64,000 bases of DNA from JAWWPY01 sp964412845 (GTDB taxonomy: Bacteria > Actinomycetota > Actinomycetes > Streptosporangiales > Streptosporangiaceae), in NCBI GenBank assembly GCA_964412845.1, contig CAYPQM010000002.1, positions 1 through 64,000 of the forward strand, written 5' to 3'. The notes beneath the pieces are model-generated. The model searched no databases and was not told where the DNA came from. It was given only the letters and a program-made list of their open reading frames with translations. This document shows, in pieces, positions 14,959 to 23,051 of the stretch (position 1 is the first letter of the stretch; every line of letters begins with the position of its first letter). The translations under genes were made by a program, and so were the position numbers.

Positions 14959-15474
14959 ATGGACACCACCAGCGCGGACGAAGCCGCCGAGCAGATCCTC
15001 CAGGACGCCGGCACCACCTACCACGAGGCGCATGGCTTCTACCTGCGTGCGGTCGCCGCCGAGCTCGACCGCCGCGGCGTCCCCGTCCTCGAAGTCGGCG
15101 CCCACCCGGATGATCCCCGCAGCGGCTTCATCGCCGTCGACGTCCTGGCCAAGCCCGACGACGACAGCTTGTTCGTCGCCTGGCACGAGGAGGACGGCTG
15201 GACCTACTGCCCGTGTGCCGACGAGGAAGGCAGGCCGTACGACGACATCGCGCTCAGCGTGGAGCTGCTCGCCTACCCGGTCGACGTGGTCTCCGCGTTC
15301 CTCGCGGCCCTCGGCCGCGACGTCCTTCCAGTGCCGGCTCAGTGGGAGCCGCCAGCTGGGTACATCTCCGAGATCACCAGGAGCGAGTTCACTGAAACCA
15401 GCCCCGATCTCGAGCGCTCCCTGGTCGCGTACATCGGCTACCCAGGTGCCGACTGCGAACGGTACGCAGGCTGA
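14959..15474 (+). CDS. DUF6292-like protein
   Basis: The 171-residue protein has the recurring pattern HGFYLRAVAAELDRRGVPV...DDPRSGFIAVDV...FVAWHEEDGW (about 24-85), typical of DUF6292 proteins of Streptomyces. Cys residues (YCPCADEEG) may bind metal. The ATG at 14959 is the only start with an AGCGCTC/GGAG-type upstream region. Family function is unknown. Confidence 0.65.
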   Translation: MDTTSADEAAEQILQDAGTTYHEAHGFYLRAVAAELDRRGVPVLEVGAHPDDPRSGFIAVDVLAKPDDDSLFVAWHEEDGWTYCPCADEEGRPYDDIALSVELLAYPVDVVSAFLAALGRDVLPVPAQWEPPAGYISEITRSEFTETSPDLERSLVAYIGYPGADCERYAG

Positions 15475-15492
15475 GATGGCAGGACATCCGGG

Positions 15493-15705
15493 ATGACCAG
15501 CACCCTGGATCTCGCGCGGAGTCTCGCCGCCCGATACGGCGTCGATGTCCTCGAGATGATCAGGCCCGTGGTGAGCTACACCGCAGAGATCGTCGACGAC
15601 CCGGCCCTGTGGGACGAGGACGCGCAGGAGCTCTTTGACGCAGGCGTCGAGGTCGTGTCCGGCGAGATTGCCGTATGGCAGGGCGAGGGTCCCGAACTGT
15701 ACTGA
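15493..15705 (+). CDS. Small acidic hypothetical protein
   Basis: The 70-residue acidic protein follows the DUF6292-like gene by 18 bp with AGGACATCC before the ATG, so they are probably co-transcribed. Not recognised. Confidence 0.5.
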   Translation: MTSTLDLARSLAARYGVDVLEMIRPVVSYTAEIVDDPALWDEDAQELFDAGVEVVSGEIAVWQGEGPELY

Positions 15706-15718
15706 TCAGCCGCGCAGC

Positions 15719-15745
15719 ACCGCCCGGTCCGCCAGGCCGGGCGGT
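15719..15745 (+). terminator. Hairpin terminator
   Basis: A 9-bp stem ACCGCCCGG/CCGGGCGGT with a 9-nt loop lies 13 bp after the stop of the 15493 gene. Confidence 0.65.
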
Positions 15746-15831
15746 CGGTGCGTTCCGCTGACAGTGCCAGCACGAACTACTACCGGAGGAGCACCTCCGA
15801 TGCCTGTGAACGCCAGCACCCGCACGCAGAA

Positions 15832-15858
15832 CAGCGCCCGGCCGTTGGCCGGGCGCTG
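15832..15858 (-). terminator. Terminator of the Nudix gene
   Basis: A 12-bp perfect stem CAGCGCCCGGCC/GGCCGGGCGCTG with a 3-nt loop lies 23 bp downstream of the Nudix stop and is followed by TTCTGCG on the minus strand. Confidence 0.75.
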
Positions 15859-15881
15859 CGCGTGTCTGGCAGAGGCAGGGC

Positions 15882-16349
15882 TCAGCTGCCGACGTCGTAC
15901 CCAGCGGCCACGATCAGCGCCCGCGCGTCCCGGACGATCCGGGCGTGGTCGAACGCAACCTTCGCCGCGGGGTCCAGAACCTCGTTGACGAAGACCCACT
16001 CGACGTCGGCGGCATCGTCGCCGGCCGTGACCGCGGGTCGCTTGGGGAGCACGACCGTGTACGCGAAGGTGACGTAACGGCCACGCGGGTCCCGTCCCGG
16101 TTCGGCGTAGACGCCGACGGGCTTAAGGGTCCTGCCGCCCAGGTCCAGATTGGTCTCCTCGGTGAGCTCGCGGCGCGCGGCCAGCTCGATGTCCTCGCCC
16201 GGGTCGACGTGTCCGCCCGGGAGCGCCAGGGCCCCGGCGAACGGCTCGTACGCGCGGCGGATCATCAGGACGTACAACTCGCCATCGTTGATGCCAAAGA
16301 CAACAACGTCCACTGTCAGCCTGGCGGTCTCTCGCCCGGTATCGGTCAT
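15882..16349 (-). CDS. Nudix hydrolase
   Basis: The 155-residue protein contains a complete Nudix box, GGHVDPGEDIELAARRELTEE (about 45-65, G-x5-E-x7-REL-x-EE). It hydrolyses nucleoside diphosphates linked to another moiety; the N-terminal DVVVFGINDGELYVLMIRR resembles ADP-ribose/NADH-type or mutator-type members. The exact substrate cannot be told. It lies just downstream of the glycosyltransferase, so nucleotide-sugar or nucleotide clean-up is conceivable. AAGGAACCTG precedes the ATG. Confidence 0.85.
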   Translation of the reverse strand: MTDTGRETARLTVDVVVFGINDGELYVLMIRRAYEPFAGALALPGGHVDPGEDIELAARRELTEETNLDLGGRTLKPVGVYAEPGRDPRGRYVTFAYTVVLPKRPAVTAGDDAADVEWVFVNEVLDPAAKVAFDHARIVRDARALIVAAGYDVGS

Positions 16350-16377
16350 GATCAGGTTCCTTTCGAAGGGAAGGTAT

Positions 16378-17769
16378 CTAGCTGGGCTGCTCGGCAGCTG
16401 TCGCGAGCGGCTGGGGTCCGGCCGATGCGCCGGCCCAGACCGGTGCCTCAAGGCTGACCTCGACGGCAGCGCGCGTGGACCAGCCGGTTCGGGCGAAGGT
16501 GCACAGCCCGACCCACTGCAGGACCCAGCCCAGGTACAGCTGCAGGACCGAGGCGACCGGGGCCAGCGCGAACGTGAGCCACTGCGATCCGCGGGGCAGG
16601 TCGGTCCGGACCAGGGACAGGTAGCGCACAGCACCGACGTAGGACAGCAGGACGTACACCGCGGCGAAGCCGGCGGCCGTGTGCCAGTCCTGGCAGCTGC
16701 GCCACAGCACCGCCGGCAGGATCAGCGCCATCCACGCGAACGTGATGAAGTCCCAGGTGACCATCCACCAGGCGATCCGGCGGGCCTGGAAGTTCCGCAG
16801 GAACCAGGCGTTGCCCCACCAGAATGACCGCCACCAGCGCGTCCGCTGCTTGGACAGGTGCCGCAGCGTCACCGGGTGCAGGGTGTAGCCCAGCGCGCGC
16901 CGCTGGAACACGGTGCGCCCGGCCTTGAGCGCGAACTTGGTGAGCATCGCGTCGTCACCGCTGGCGACCTGGCGGCCCGCGACCGTCTGGCCGAGGTAGA
17001 ACTCGAGGTTGTCCCGGACGACGCGGCCGCGGTAGAACGCCAAGCCGCCGGCGTTCACCGTGACCGAGCCGAGCCGGGAGTACTGGGCCCGCCCGGACAG
17101 GAACGAGCAGACGAACCCGAGGTCGACCAGCCGCGTGAGCAGGTTCGCGGTGGTGTTCGCACCGACCAGGAACCCGGCCACGGACATGGTCCGGCGCCTG
17201 GTGAACGGCATCAGCCCGTACTCGATCGCCCCGGGGTCCAGGATGACGTCGGAGTCGACGGTCACGTAGATGTCGGCGGCCGGGTCCATCTCGAACGCCC
17301 GCGCCTGGGCGTGCCGCTTGCCGCCGTTGTCCTGGCGCACGAAGTCGGCCTCCAGGCCGTCCGGGCACCGGGCACCGTGCCAGGTCTCGAACACCAGCTG
17401 GCAGTCGCGGGTGTCGGATCCGTCGTCGACGACGATGAGCCGGGCCGGGAGCCGGGTCTGCGCGCCCAGGGAGTCGAGCATCCGGGCGAACATCGCCGGG
17501 TCCTCGTTGAACAGCGGCACCACCACCGTGACGTGCAGCGCGGCGAGCTTCGCCGCCGTCGCGCCGGTGGCCGGCACGATCGTGTCGCGGTGGGCTTGGG
17601 CCAGGACGGCCATGAGGACGAGCCAGCAGAACGCCGCGGTGGCGACCGCCGCGGCGTTGCTGGGGTGGCCGGACATCAGGGCGTCGGCGTGCCGTAGCCC
17701 GAGCCAGCCGAGGACGGCGGCCAGGGCGAGCAGGACCAGCGGGTAGCTGCGGCGCGGGCGCACGGTCAC
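16378..17769 (-). CDS. Family 2 glycosyltransferase, hyaluronan-synthase-like
   Basis: The 463-residue membrane enzyme has two N-terminal hydrophobic helices and a GT2 catalytic domain. It has VVPLFNEDP, VVDDGSD, YVTVDSDV, SGDDAML and QRTRWWRSFW, the D/DxD/D/QxxRW set of processive synthases. Several C-terminal helices follow. Hyaluronan synthase and chitin/NodC-like enzymes share this layout; the polymer made is unknown. Its GTG start overlaps the stop of a 51-residue membrane protein. In a phage context it may modify the host surface (inference). Confidence 0.8.
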   Translation of the reverse strand: MTVRPRRSYPLVLLALAAVLGWLGLRHADALMSGHPSNAAAVATAAFCWLVLMAVLAQAHRDTIVPATGATAAKLAALHVTVVVPLFNEDPAMFARMLDSLGAQTRLPARLIVVDDGSDTRDCQLVFETWHGARCPDGLEADFVRQDNGGKRHAQARAFEMDPAADIYVTVDSDVILDPGAIEYGLMPFTRRRTMSVAGFLVGANTTANLLTRLVDLGFVCSFLSGRAQYSRLGSVTVNAGGLAFYRGRVVRDNLEFYLGQTVAGRQVASGDDAMLTKFALKAGRTVFQRRALGYTLHPVTLRHLSKQRTRWWRSFWWGNAWFLRNFQARRIAWWMVTWDFITFAWMALILPAVLWRSCQDWHTAAGFAAVYVLLSYVGAVRYLSLVRTDLPRGSQWLTFALAPVASVLQLYLGWVLQWVGLCTFARTGWSTRAAVEVSLEAPVWAGASAGPQPLATAAEQPS

Positions 17770-17921
17770 CGCTGCTTGAGCTTGGCGTGGGCGCGCATGC
17801 TCAGCGCGCCGATCAGCACGAAGGCGGCGGCCGCGATGGCGAGCCAGGGCACGGTGACGCCGGCGACGGCGACTCCGGCCAGCGCGGCACCGGTGTGGGC
17901 CAGGGTGGGGCGTCCATACAT
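17766..17921 (-). CDS. Small two-helix membrane protein
   Basis: The 51-residue peptide has two hydrophobic stretches (LAHTGAALAGVAVAGVTV, LAIAAAAFVLIGAL) and a basic tail. AAAGGA lies upstream of the ATG. GTGA coupling to the glycosyltransferase suggests an accessory subunit. Confidence 0.6.
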   Translation of the reverse strand: MYGRPTLAHTGAALAGVAVAGVTVPWLAIAAAAFVLIGALSMRAHAKLKQR

Positions 17922-17982
17922 GAGCAGGGGGTCCTTTCGGATTGAGAGGTGGATGGCGGCGACGTGCGCGACGCTGGGGAAT

Positions 17983-18004
17983 GGCCCCCGATCAGCCGGG
18001 GGCC
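17983..18004 (-). terminator. Hairpin terminator
   Basis: A 7-bp stem GGCCCCC/GGGGGCC with an 8-nt loop lies between the stop of the 18043 gene and the glycosyltransferase operon. Confidence 0.55.
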
Positions 18005-18042
18005 CTCGCGCACGTTCTTCCTGGCTGCCCGGCCGCCCGGTG

Positions 18043-18567
18043 CTACTCCGCCCGGACGTCCGGGTCGGAGAACTGTGCGTACAGGGCGTCGGCACGCTGC
18101 AACGTGCCGGGGAACACCGCGCACACCAGCAGCGCGGCGTCCGGGCCCTGGTCGCGGACGCGGTCCTGCGCGACGTCCTCGGCGGCCAGCGGCGACAGCG
18201 CCCAGACGTGCTCGCAGTACCGCTGGCCGCCGGTGCGCTGGGTCCACTCCGGGTCGGCCCGGTCGATGACCAGGCCCAGGACGGTCCAGTCGGTGACCTC
18301 GAGCTCGTTCATGTCCGGCGTGAGGTTCTTGGCGTCCGCGTTGCGGACGTCGCGCGGGTCGACGTACAGCGTGTAGCCGTCGGCGGTCGGGACCTTGCCC
18401 TCCAGGACGCCGGCGACGTGGAAGCGCGCGCCGGCCTCGGCCGCGCTCATTCGAGCCAGGTCCTCGGCGGCGCGCGCCGACGTCGCCGTGTACCGGTCGC
18501 CGAAGCGCTCCTGGTTGTGCGGGAAGTACCCGAAGACGCTGAACTCCCGCTCGTCCAGTCCCGTCAT
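18043..18567 (-). CDS. Hypothetical protein
   Basis: The 174-residue protein begins with FSVFGYFPHNQERFGDRY and contains ARAAEDLARMSAAEAGARFHVAGVLEG, a pattern seen in other uncharacterised actinobacterial proteins. A central YTLYVDPRDV is beta-rich. ATGA overlap with the upstream lipoprotein gene ties it to that operon. Function unknown. Confidence 0.6.
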   Translation of the reverse strand: MTGLDEREFSVFGYFPHNQERFGDRYTATSARAAEDLARMSAAEAGARFHVAGVLEGKVPTADGYTLYVDPRDVRNADAKNLTPDMNELEVTDWTVLGLVIDRADPEWTQRTGGQRYCEHVWALSPLAAEDVAQDRVRDQGPDAALLVCAVFPGTLQRADALYAQFSDPDVRAE

Positions 18568-19193
18568 CGTCGGCCCCCGCGCAGGGACCCGCCGGAGATG
18601 CCGCCGCTGCTGGTCCGGGAGCCGCTGGTGCCGCCGATGGTCGTCTTGGAACCGCCGGTGGTGCCCGTCCCGGACTTGGAGCCGCCGGTCACGCTGCCCG
18701 AGGTGCCGCCGCGCAGGGATCCGCCGCCCATTGTCCCGACCGAGCCGCTGCCCGAGCCGAACTTCAGCTTGGCCGTCGACGGACCGGTCACCGTCTTGCC
18801 GGTGCTGGTCTTGTAGACCGCGGTCTTGGCCGCTGCGGTGATCTGCTTGGAGTACGTCGTGTGGAACACGGTCTCGGTGTGCACGTAAACGGTCCGGTGC
18901 GCCGGAAGCACGTAGACGTTGTAGTAGGCCGGGCTGTCGTAGTACGCGAAGTACTCCTCCTGCCACGACAGCGGCGCCCGGGTCGGGATCCAGCCGGCGG
19001 GGCAGCGGCCGTCGGCCAGCATCTGCTGGGCCTCGTACGGGTCGTCGAGGTAGTAGCAGCGGCCGACGCCGTTGATGACCTGGCCGGCGGCGACCGGGAC
19101 GAGAGTGGGCTGCGACCCGCTGGAGCAGCCACCGAGGGTGACACCGAGGAGGATGGCCAGCGCCAGCAGCAGCGCGCGCAGGGTCTTCTTCAT
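18564..19193 (-). CDS. Lipoprotein with Gly/Ser/Thr-rich tail
   Basis: The 209-residue protein starts MKKTLRALLLALAIL with a lipobox LGGC (about 20-23). A domain of about 110 residues with two further Cys (VGRCYY, DGRCPAGW) and many Tyr follows. The last 65 residues are Gly/Ser/Thr-rich low complexity. A cell-surface anchor is the likely location. Both neighbours overlap it by 4 bp. Confidence 0.7.
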   Translation of the reverse strand: MKKTLRALLLALAILLGVTLGGCSSGSQPTLVPVAAGQVINGVGRCYYLDDPYEAQQMLADGRCPAGWIPTRAPLSWQEEYFAYYDSPAYYNVYVLPAHRTVYVHTETVFHTTYSKQITAAAKTAVYKTSTGKTVTGPSTAKLKFGSGSGSVGTMGGGSLRGGTSGSVTGGSKSGTGTTGGSKTTIGGTSGSRTSSGGISGGSLRGGRR

Positions 19194-19738
19194 GAGGCAC
19201 GCGTTCCTTCGGTGCGCCACAGCGCACGGCCGTTGTTGCGTCCGGTGAACCAGTCCGGGAGTTCGGCCCATGCTTGGCCGAACAGAGCCTCCAGGCCCTC
19301 AGGGCTCTCGGCGAGGATGTCGCGGCACAGGCCGGCGACGGCGCGTGCGTCGGCGAGGAGAACCCCGGGGTCAGCCGTCTCGTGGTCGTCCGGCCAGGAG
19401 TAGGTCGCGCCGGCCGTCTTCGCGAGCTCCTTGACGCGGGCCTCGAGCGCGTCGAGCCGGTCGTAGGAGAAGTGCGCCAACCGGGGGTCGTCTCGGTACT
19501 GCGCCGCGACGTCGGCGCGATAGATCACGCGCGCACGAGCTTCCATCGTCCGGGCCGCGTACTCGCGGGCGAGCGTCTCGTCCTGGTAGGGCTCAGGGCC
19601 GGCCGCGTCGCGCTGACAGGGCTCGCACACCACGGCGGTTTCGGGTGGTGCGCCAGGATCGCACTCGGGGGCGTGGTTGTCCACGCCGTGGTGTGCTGTG
19701 CACACATAGTGGCAGCGCCGGACGGCGGTATCGGTCAT
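19190..19738 (-). CDS. Hypothetical protein with Cys/His N-terminus and PDW-GRALW tail
   Basis: The 182-residue protein has an N-terminal cluster of Cys and His (CHYVC, HHGVDNH, CDPG, CEPC) and a helical middle. Its C-terminus ELPDWFTGRNNGRALW is also found, with small changes, at the end of the protein encoded at 27124. Coupled by ATGA to the alpha-CTD protein upstream. Not recognised. Confidence 0.6.
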   Translation of the reverse strand: MTDTAVRRCHYVCTAHHGVDNHAPECDPGAPPETAVVCEPCQRDAAGPEPYQDETLAREYAARTMEARARVIYRADVAAQYRDDPRLAHFSYDRLDALEARVKELAKTAGATYSWPDDHETADPGVLLADARAVAGLCRDILAESPEGLEALFGQAWAELPDWFTGRNNGRALWRTEGTRAS

Positions 19739-20148
19739 GCTCGGGTTCCCTTCTTGATCGATTCGGTGGACTTCCCGACGGCGGGTGCCGCGGGCTCCTC
19801 GGCGAGCGTCAGGCCCTTCAGTGCGAGCGCCGTTTCGATCTCGTTGAGGCGGTTCAGCCCGAGGCCTCGGATGTCGAGCAGGTCGTCGCGGGTTCGGGTG
19901 AGCAGCTGCGCGATGGTGCCGATCCCGCCGCGCCAAAGCGCGCCCTGGGCCGGGTCGGGCAGATTCAGGTCGCGCAGGTCGCTGACCATGAGGCTGGCCG
20001 TGGAGAACACGGCGCGCAGGTCTGCGACGGAGATGCGGATCCGGAATGCCGCGTCGCAGACGATCTCGACGCCGTCCCGGTCGCACCGGTCCAGCGCCAG
20101 ACCGATCCGGTCGAGCGGAGTTACGGCAGAGACGTTGCTATCCGGCAT
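19735..20148 (-). CDS. RNA polymerase alpha-CTD-like protein 1
   Basis: The 137-residue protein carries a C-terminal alpha-CTD/HhH-like domain: GGIGTIAQLLTRTRDDLLDIRGLGLNRLNEIETALALKGL (about 75-115). This is the DNA- and activator-contacting fold of RpoA. A separate N-terminal half precedes it. ATG 20148 is favoured by GGGAGG upstream; GTG 20157 is an alternative. The gene sits next to a second alpha-CTD gene. A role in diverting host RNA polymerase is inferred. Confidence 0.75.
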   Translation of the reverse strand: MPDSNVSAVTPLDRIGLALDRCDRDGVEIVCDAAFRIRISVADLRAVFSTASLMVSDLRDLNLPDPAQGALWRGGIGTIAQLLTRTRDDLLDIRGLGLNRLNEIETALALKGLTLAEEPAAPAVGKSTESIKKGTRA

Positions 20149-20575
20149 GGCTGTCACCTCCCGCAGGATCGGTTGTCGCCATGCACTCGAGGGTGGCGGC
20201 CAGCTCGTCGGCGAGCGCCCGTTGGAGCATGGCCTCGGCGCGCTGGAACCTGATCTGTGCCGTCAGCAGGTTGCTGTAGGCCGCATGGCATACGGCTTTG
20301 AGCTCGGGGATGCTCGTGCCGGTCTGGGCCGGCTCAGCCTCAGCCGGTTCCGGCGGCGCGAGGAGGTCCAGCCCGGCGGCTTCCATCGTGTGGAGGATGT
20401 CTGCCAGGGACGTTGCGCCCAGGCCCTTCAGCGCGGCGAGTTCAGTGACGCTGAGCTTCGTGAGCTGGCCGATGGTGGTGATGTCACTGTTAGTCAGTGC
20501 GTTGTAGGAGCGCGGGAGCAGGCCCAGTTCGACGATGTGGTCGCCCGGCCGAAGCGCGGTGTCGGTGTCAGCCAT
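20138..20575 (-). CDS. RNA polymerase alpha-CTD-like protein 2
   Basis: The 145-residue protein has an N-terminal alpha-CTD-like domain: LGLLPRSYNALTNSDITTIG, then ELAALKGLGATSLADILHTMEAAGL (about 17-69). A Pro/Glu linker and a helical C-terminal domain follow. The domain order is opposite to the neighbour at 19735, so the pair may act together. Overlaps the downstream gene by 11 bp. Confidence 0.75.
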   Translation of the reverse strand: MADTDTALRPGDHIVELGLLPRSYNALTNSDITTIGQLTKLSVTELAALKGLGATSLADILHTMEAAGLDLLAPPEPAEAEPAQTGTSIPELKAVCHAAYSNLLTAQIRFQRAEAMLQRALADELAATLECMATTDPAGGDSHAG

Positions 20576-20972
20576 GGTCGTCGCTCACCGCCCCACTCAG
20601 CGCACAGACGTGGAGCTCGGCGAAGCGCGCGAGGTCGACGAGCGTCCAGGCGTGCCCGGTGGTGCGGTAGCCGCAGTTGCGGCATCCGATCTCGACGGCG
20701 CCCTGCTGGGCGCGCACGTCGAAGTCGCGGATAGTGCCGGCGCTGATGGCGCGGATCGGGCTGTCGGGCCACTCGACGGCGATGATCGCCTCGGTGAGGG
20801 TGTTGGCCAGGCGGTTGCGGACCAGGTTCGCGGCGCTGTAGCCGAGGCCGGAGAACCGCGGGTCGTCGCGGACGATCTGGCCGAGGGCGTCCCAGTCGAC
20901 GGCCCGGACTGCGCGGGTGACGAGCTCGATGGCGACGGCTTGGACAAGGTCGTTGTCGGGCAGGTCGTTCAC
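20568..20972 (-). CDS. Hypothetical protein with CxxC
   Basis: The 134-residue protein (GTG start, GTGA overlap) contains GCRNCGYRTTGHAW (about 97-110), a possible half zinc ribbon. Helices before and after. Encoded in a tightly coupled chain from 24417 down to 19190. Not recognised. Confidence 0.6.
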   Translation of the reverse strand: MNDLPDNDLVQAVAIELVTRAVRAVDWDALGQIVRDDPRFSGLGYSAANLVRNRLANTLTEAIIAVEWPDSPIRAISAGTIRDFDVRAQQGAVEIGCRNCGYRTTGHAWTLVDLARFAELHVCALSGAVSDDHG

Positions 20973-21307
20973 GGCCGACTGCCGTTCGTGATCGACGGTG
21001 CCTGCCGCCGCTGGATCGAGCCGTGGATGTGCTCGCCGATGACACCGACGAGGGCCGCGACATACTCGCCGACCAGGTAGTCGGTGACGGTCTCCCGCCG
21101 CCGCAGTTCGGGCAGCAGGTGCGGGAGGTAGTGACCCAAGTGCAGCAGGATCTTGGCGACGTGCTCCTCGGGGACGTCGGGCAGCTCCTGGCGGAGGACG
21201 GCGGCGAGGCGCGATGCGGGATCGGCCAGGGTGTCGGCCATGGCCCGGCGTCGGCGCAAGTTGTCGCGGACGGCGATGGCGAGGGCGTCGGTGGACCGCT
21301 CGGGCAT
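20969..21307 (-). CDS. Helical hypothetical protein
   Basis: The 112-residue protein is all-helical with a His/Leu-rich centre (AKILLHLGHYLPHLLPELRRR). The stop of the upstream gene is 2 bp before the ATG. Not recognised. Confidence 0.55.
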   Translation of the reverse strand: MPERSTDALAIAVRDNLRRRRAMADTLADPASRLAAVLRQELPDVPEEHVAKILLHLGHYLPHLLPELRRRETVTDYLVGEYVAALVGVIGEHIHGSIQRRQAPSITNGSRP

Positions 21308-21309
21308 GA

Positions 21310-22164
21310 TCAGTCTCCTGTCGGGACAACAACGAGAGCGCCCAAGCGCTGTGCACACCGGTGATCGGCGATGCGCGTCAGCAGCTCGGCGGCGTCGAGT
21401 TCGTAGGGATCGGCGGGGCCGCCGAAGGGCCAGGCGCCGCAGGGATCGTGGCGGACGTAGGCATACGCGCGACCGTCGTCGTCGATGTCGCCGCGGATGC
21501 TGAACTCGGCGGGCGCGAGCGCTTTCGCGGCCGGCGTCGCGCGGGCGCCGAGCTTGGCCAGGGCGATGAGTTCGCGCATCTCGCTGACCTTCAGGGTCTT
21601 GCGATCGGGGTCGCGTTCCCACGGTGTCGTGGCCGCGATGTGGTTCCAACCTGCGGCGGTGAAGACGTCGACGAACGTCTGGACTCGCGCGACGACGTCG
21701 GTGTCGTCGTCGGGTTGCCCGGCGCCCATGGCTTCGCCGGCCGCCCGGTTGGCTGCGGCCTCGCCTGCCGTCGTACCGGTCCAGTCGGACCAGGTTCCGG
21801 TGGTTTCGTCGAGCACCTGGGTGTCGAAGCCCTCGACGGGCTCGGGGTCATCGCCGTCGCGGCCGGTGCCGATGAGCCACCAGGTGGTACGGACCCGGTA
21901 CGTCCCGTACTGGTCGCCGGCGGGCCACCAATGGCGGTGCGGGTCATGGGCGAACCAGCAGCTCGCGCCCGGGGGCAGCGTTTCGCACTGGGCCGAGTGG
22001 CCCACCTCGTAGAGGTTGTGCAGGCCCGGGTCGAAGGGGTGGTCGCCCTGGAACAGCCGCAAGGTGTGCCAGGCGAAGGCCGCGCCGGTGCTGCTGGAGT
22101 AGCTGTCGTCGTCCTCGGCGGAAGCGCGCAGCGCCTTGACCACGTTCTCAGTGGGATTCGCCAT
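21310..22164 (-). CDS. Hypothetical protein
   Basis: The 284-residue acidic, Trp-rich protein has segments such as CWFAHDPHRHWWPAGDQYG and TTWWLIGTGRDGDDPEPVEG. An ATG at 22164 (2 bp gap) or GTG at 22170 (4-bp overlap) could start it. Similar in style to the neighbour at 23590, with HGPDC/GETCAF in place of QCETLPPGASC. Function unknown. Confidence 0.6.
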   Translation of the reverse strand: MANPTENVVKALRASAEDDDSYSSSTGAAFAWHTLRLFQGDHPFDPGLHNLYEVGHSAQCETLPPGASCWFAHDPHRHWWPAGDQYGTYRVRTTWWLIGTGRDGDDPEPVEGFDTQVLDETTGTWSDWTGTTAGEAAANRAAGEAMGAGQPDDDTDVVARVQTFVDVFTAAGWNHIAATTPWERDPDRKTLKVSEMRELIALAKLGARATPAAKALAPAEFSIRGDIDDDGRAYAYVRHDPCGAWPFGGPADPYELDAAELLTRIADHRCAQRLGALVVVPTGD

Positions 22165-22166
22165 GA

Positions 22167-23051
22167 TCACTCACCGGCCCTGGGCGTCTGCGCGTCAGCT
22201 GCGGTCGGGGAAACCGGTTCGGGATCGACCATGGGCACGATGCGTCCGAAGTGCCCCTGGAACGCGGCGGTCAGCACGGCTGTCGGACCGCTGCGATGCT
22301 TGGCCAGGATCAGATCGACCTCACCGAGGCGCGGGGTGTCGCGCTTGTCGGTGTCGGGGCGGTGGACGAGGATCACGAGGTCCGCGTCGTGTGCGTAGGT
22401 GTGGCGTGCCCCAAAGTCGGCCAGAGTGGGCGGGTCGTAGTAGTTCTTCGGCGTGCGGGGCGCCAGGTGAGTGGTCACGATGACGTGCATCTGGCGGTTG
22501 ATGGCCCAGGCCTTCAGGAGGTGGGATGCCGCTGCGGTCCGCTCGTGGATCAGGCGCGGGTCGGAACCGGCGTCGAGCAGGTCAACGCCGTCGATCACCA
22601 GGAGCTCGGGGGCGCCGTCGTCGTAGGCATCGAGGTACCTCTCGATGTCGGCGAAGGTGAGGGGGCTGTCGAGGATCAGCGGCAGCGGTTCGGCCTGGAT
22701 GCGCTTGCGGGTCGCCTCCATCCGGGCGGCCTCGGCCGGCGCGGACACACCGGCGGTGATCCAGTGCATGGCCACCTGGGATTCGGCGGCAGCGAAACGC
22801 CGAGCGGTGTCGTCGACCGAGCTCTGCAGGGCGGCGAAGTAGGTCTCGCGCTTGGCGGCAACGGCGGCGCGGGTGAGAGTGAGGGCGAGGGTGCTGCATC
22901 CGTGACTGGGCCGTCCGGCGATGACGGTGAGGTGTCCGGGCTGCAAGCCGCCCGTGAGGGTGTCGAGGTCGGGGAAGCCGGTAGGGATCCCAGCGGCGAT
23001 GCTGTGGAGACCGTCGGTGACGGCATCGTGAATGTTGTGTGAGAGATCCAT
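22167..23051 (-). CDS. DnaB-like replicative helicase domain, Walker A lysine absent
   Basis: The 294-residue protein matches the RecA-like C-terminal domain of DnaB: IPTGFPDLDTLTGGLQPGHL (about 22-41), P-loop position GRPSHGCSTLA (46-56), Walker B LLVIDGVDLL (about 151-160), and KHRSGPT near 262. The usual GRPSxGKT/S has Cys52 where Lys is expected, and there is no DnaB N-terminal domain. It may be a loader or a helicase-like accessory rather than an active motor. Coupled to neighbours by 1-bp overlaps. Confidence 0.75.
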   Translation of the reverse strand: MDLSHNIHDAVTDGLHSIAAGIPTGFPDLDTLTGGLQPGHLTVIAGRPSHGCSTLALTLTRAAVAAKRETYFAALQSSVDDTARRFAAAESQVAMHWITAGVSAPAEAARMEATRKRIQAEPLPLILDSPLTFADIERYLDAYDDGAPELLVIDGVDLLDAGSDPRLIHERTAAASHLLKAWAINRQMHVIVTTHLAPRTPKNYYDPPTLADFGARHTYAHDADLVILVHRPDTDKRDTPRLGEVDLILAKHRSGPTAVLTAAFQGHFGRIVPMVDPEPVSPTAADAQTPRAGE

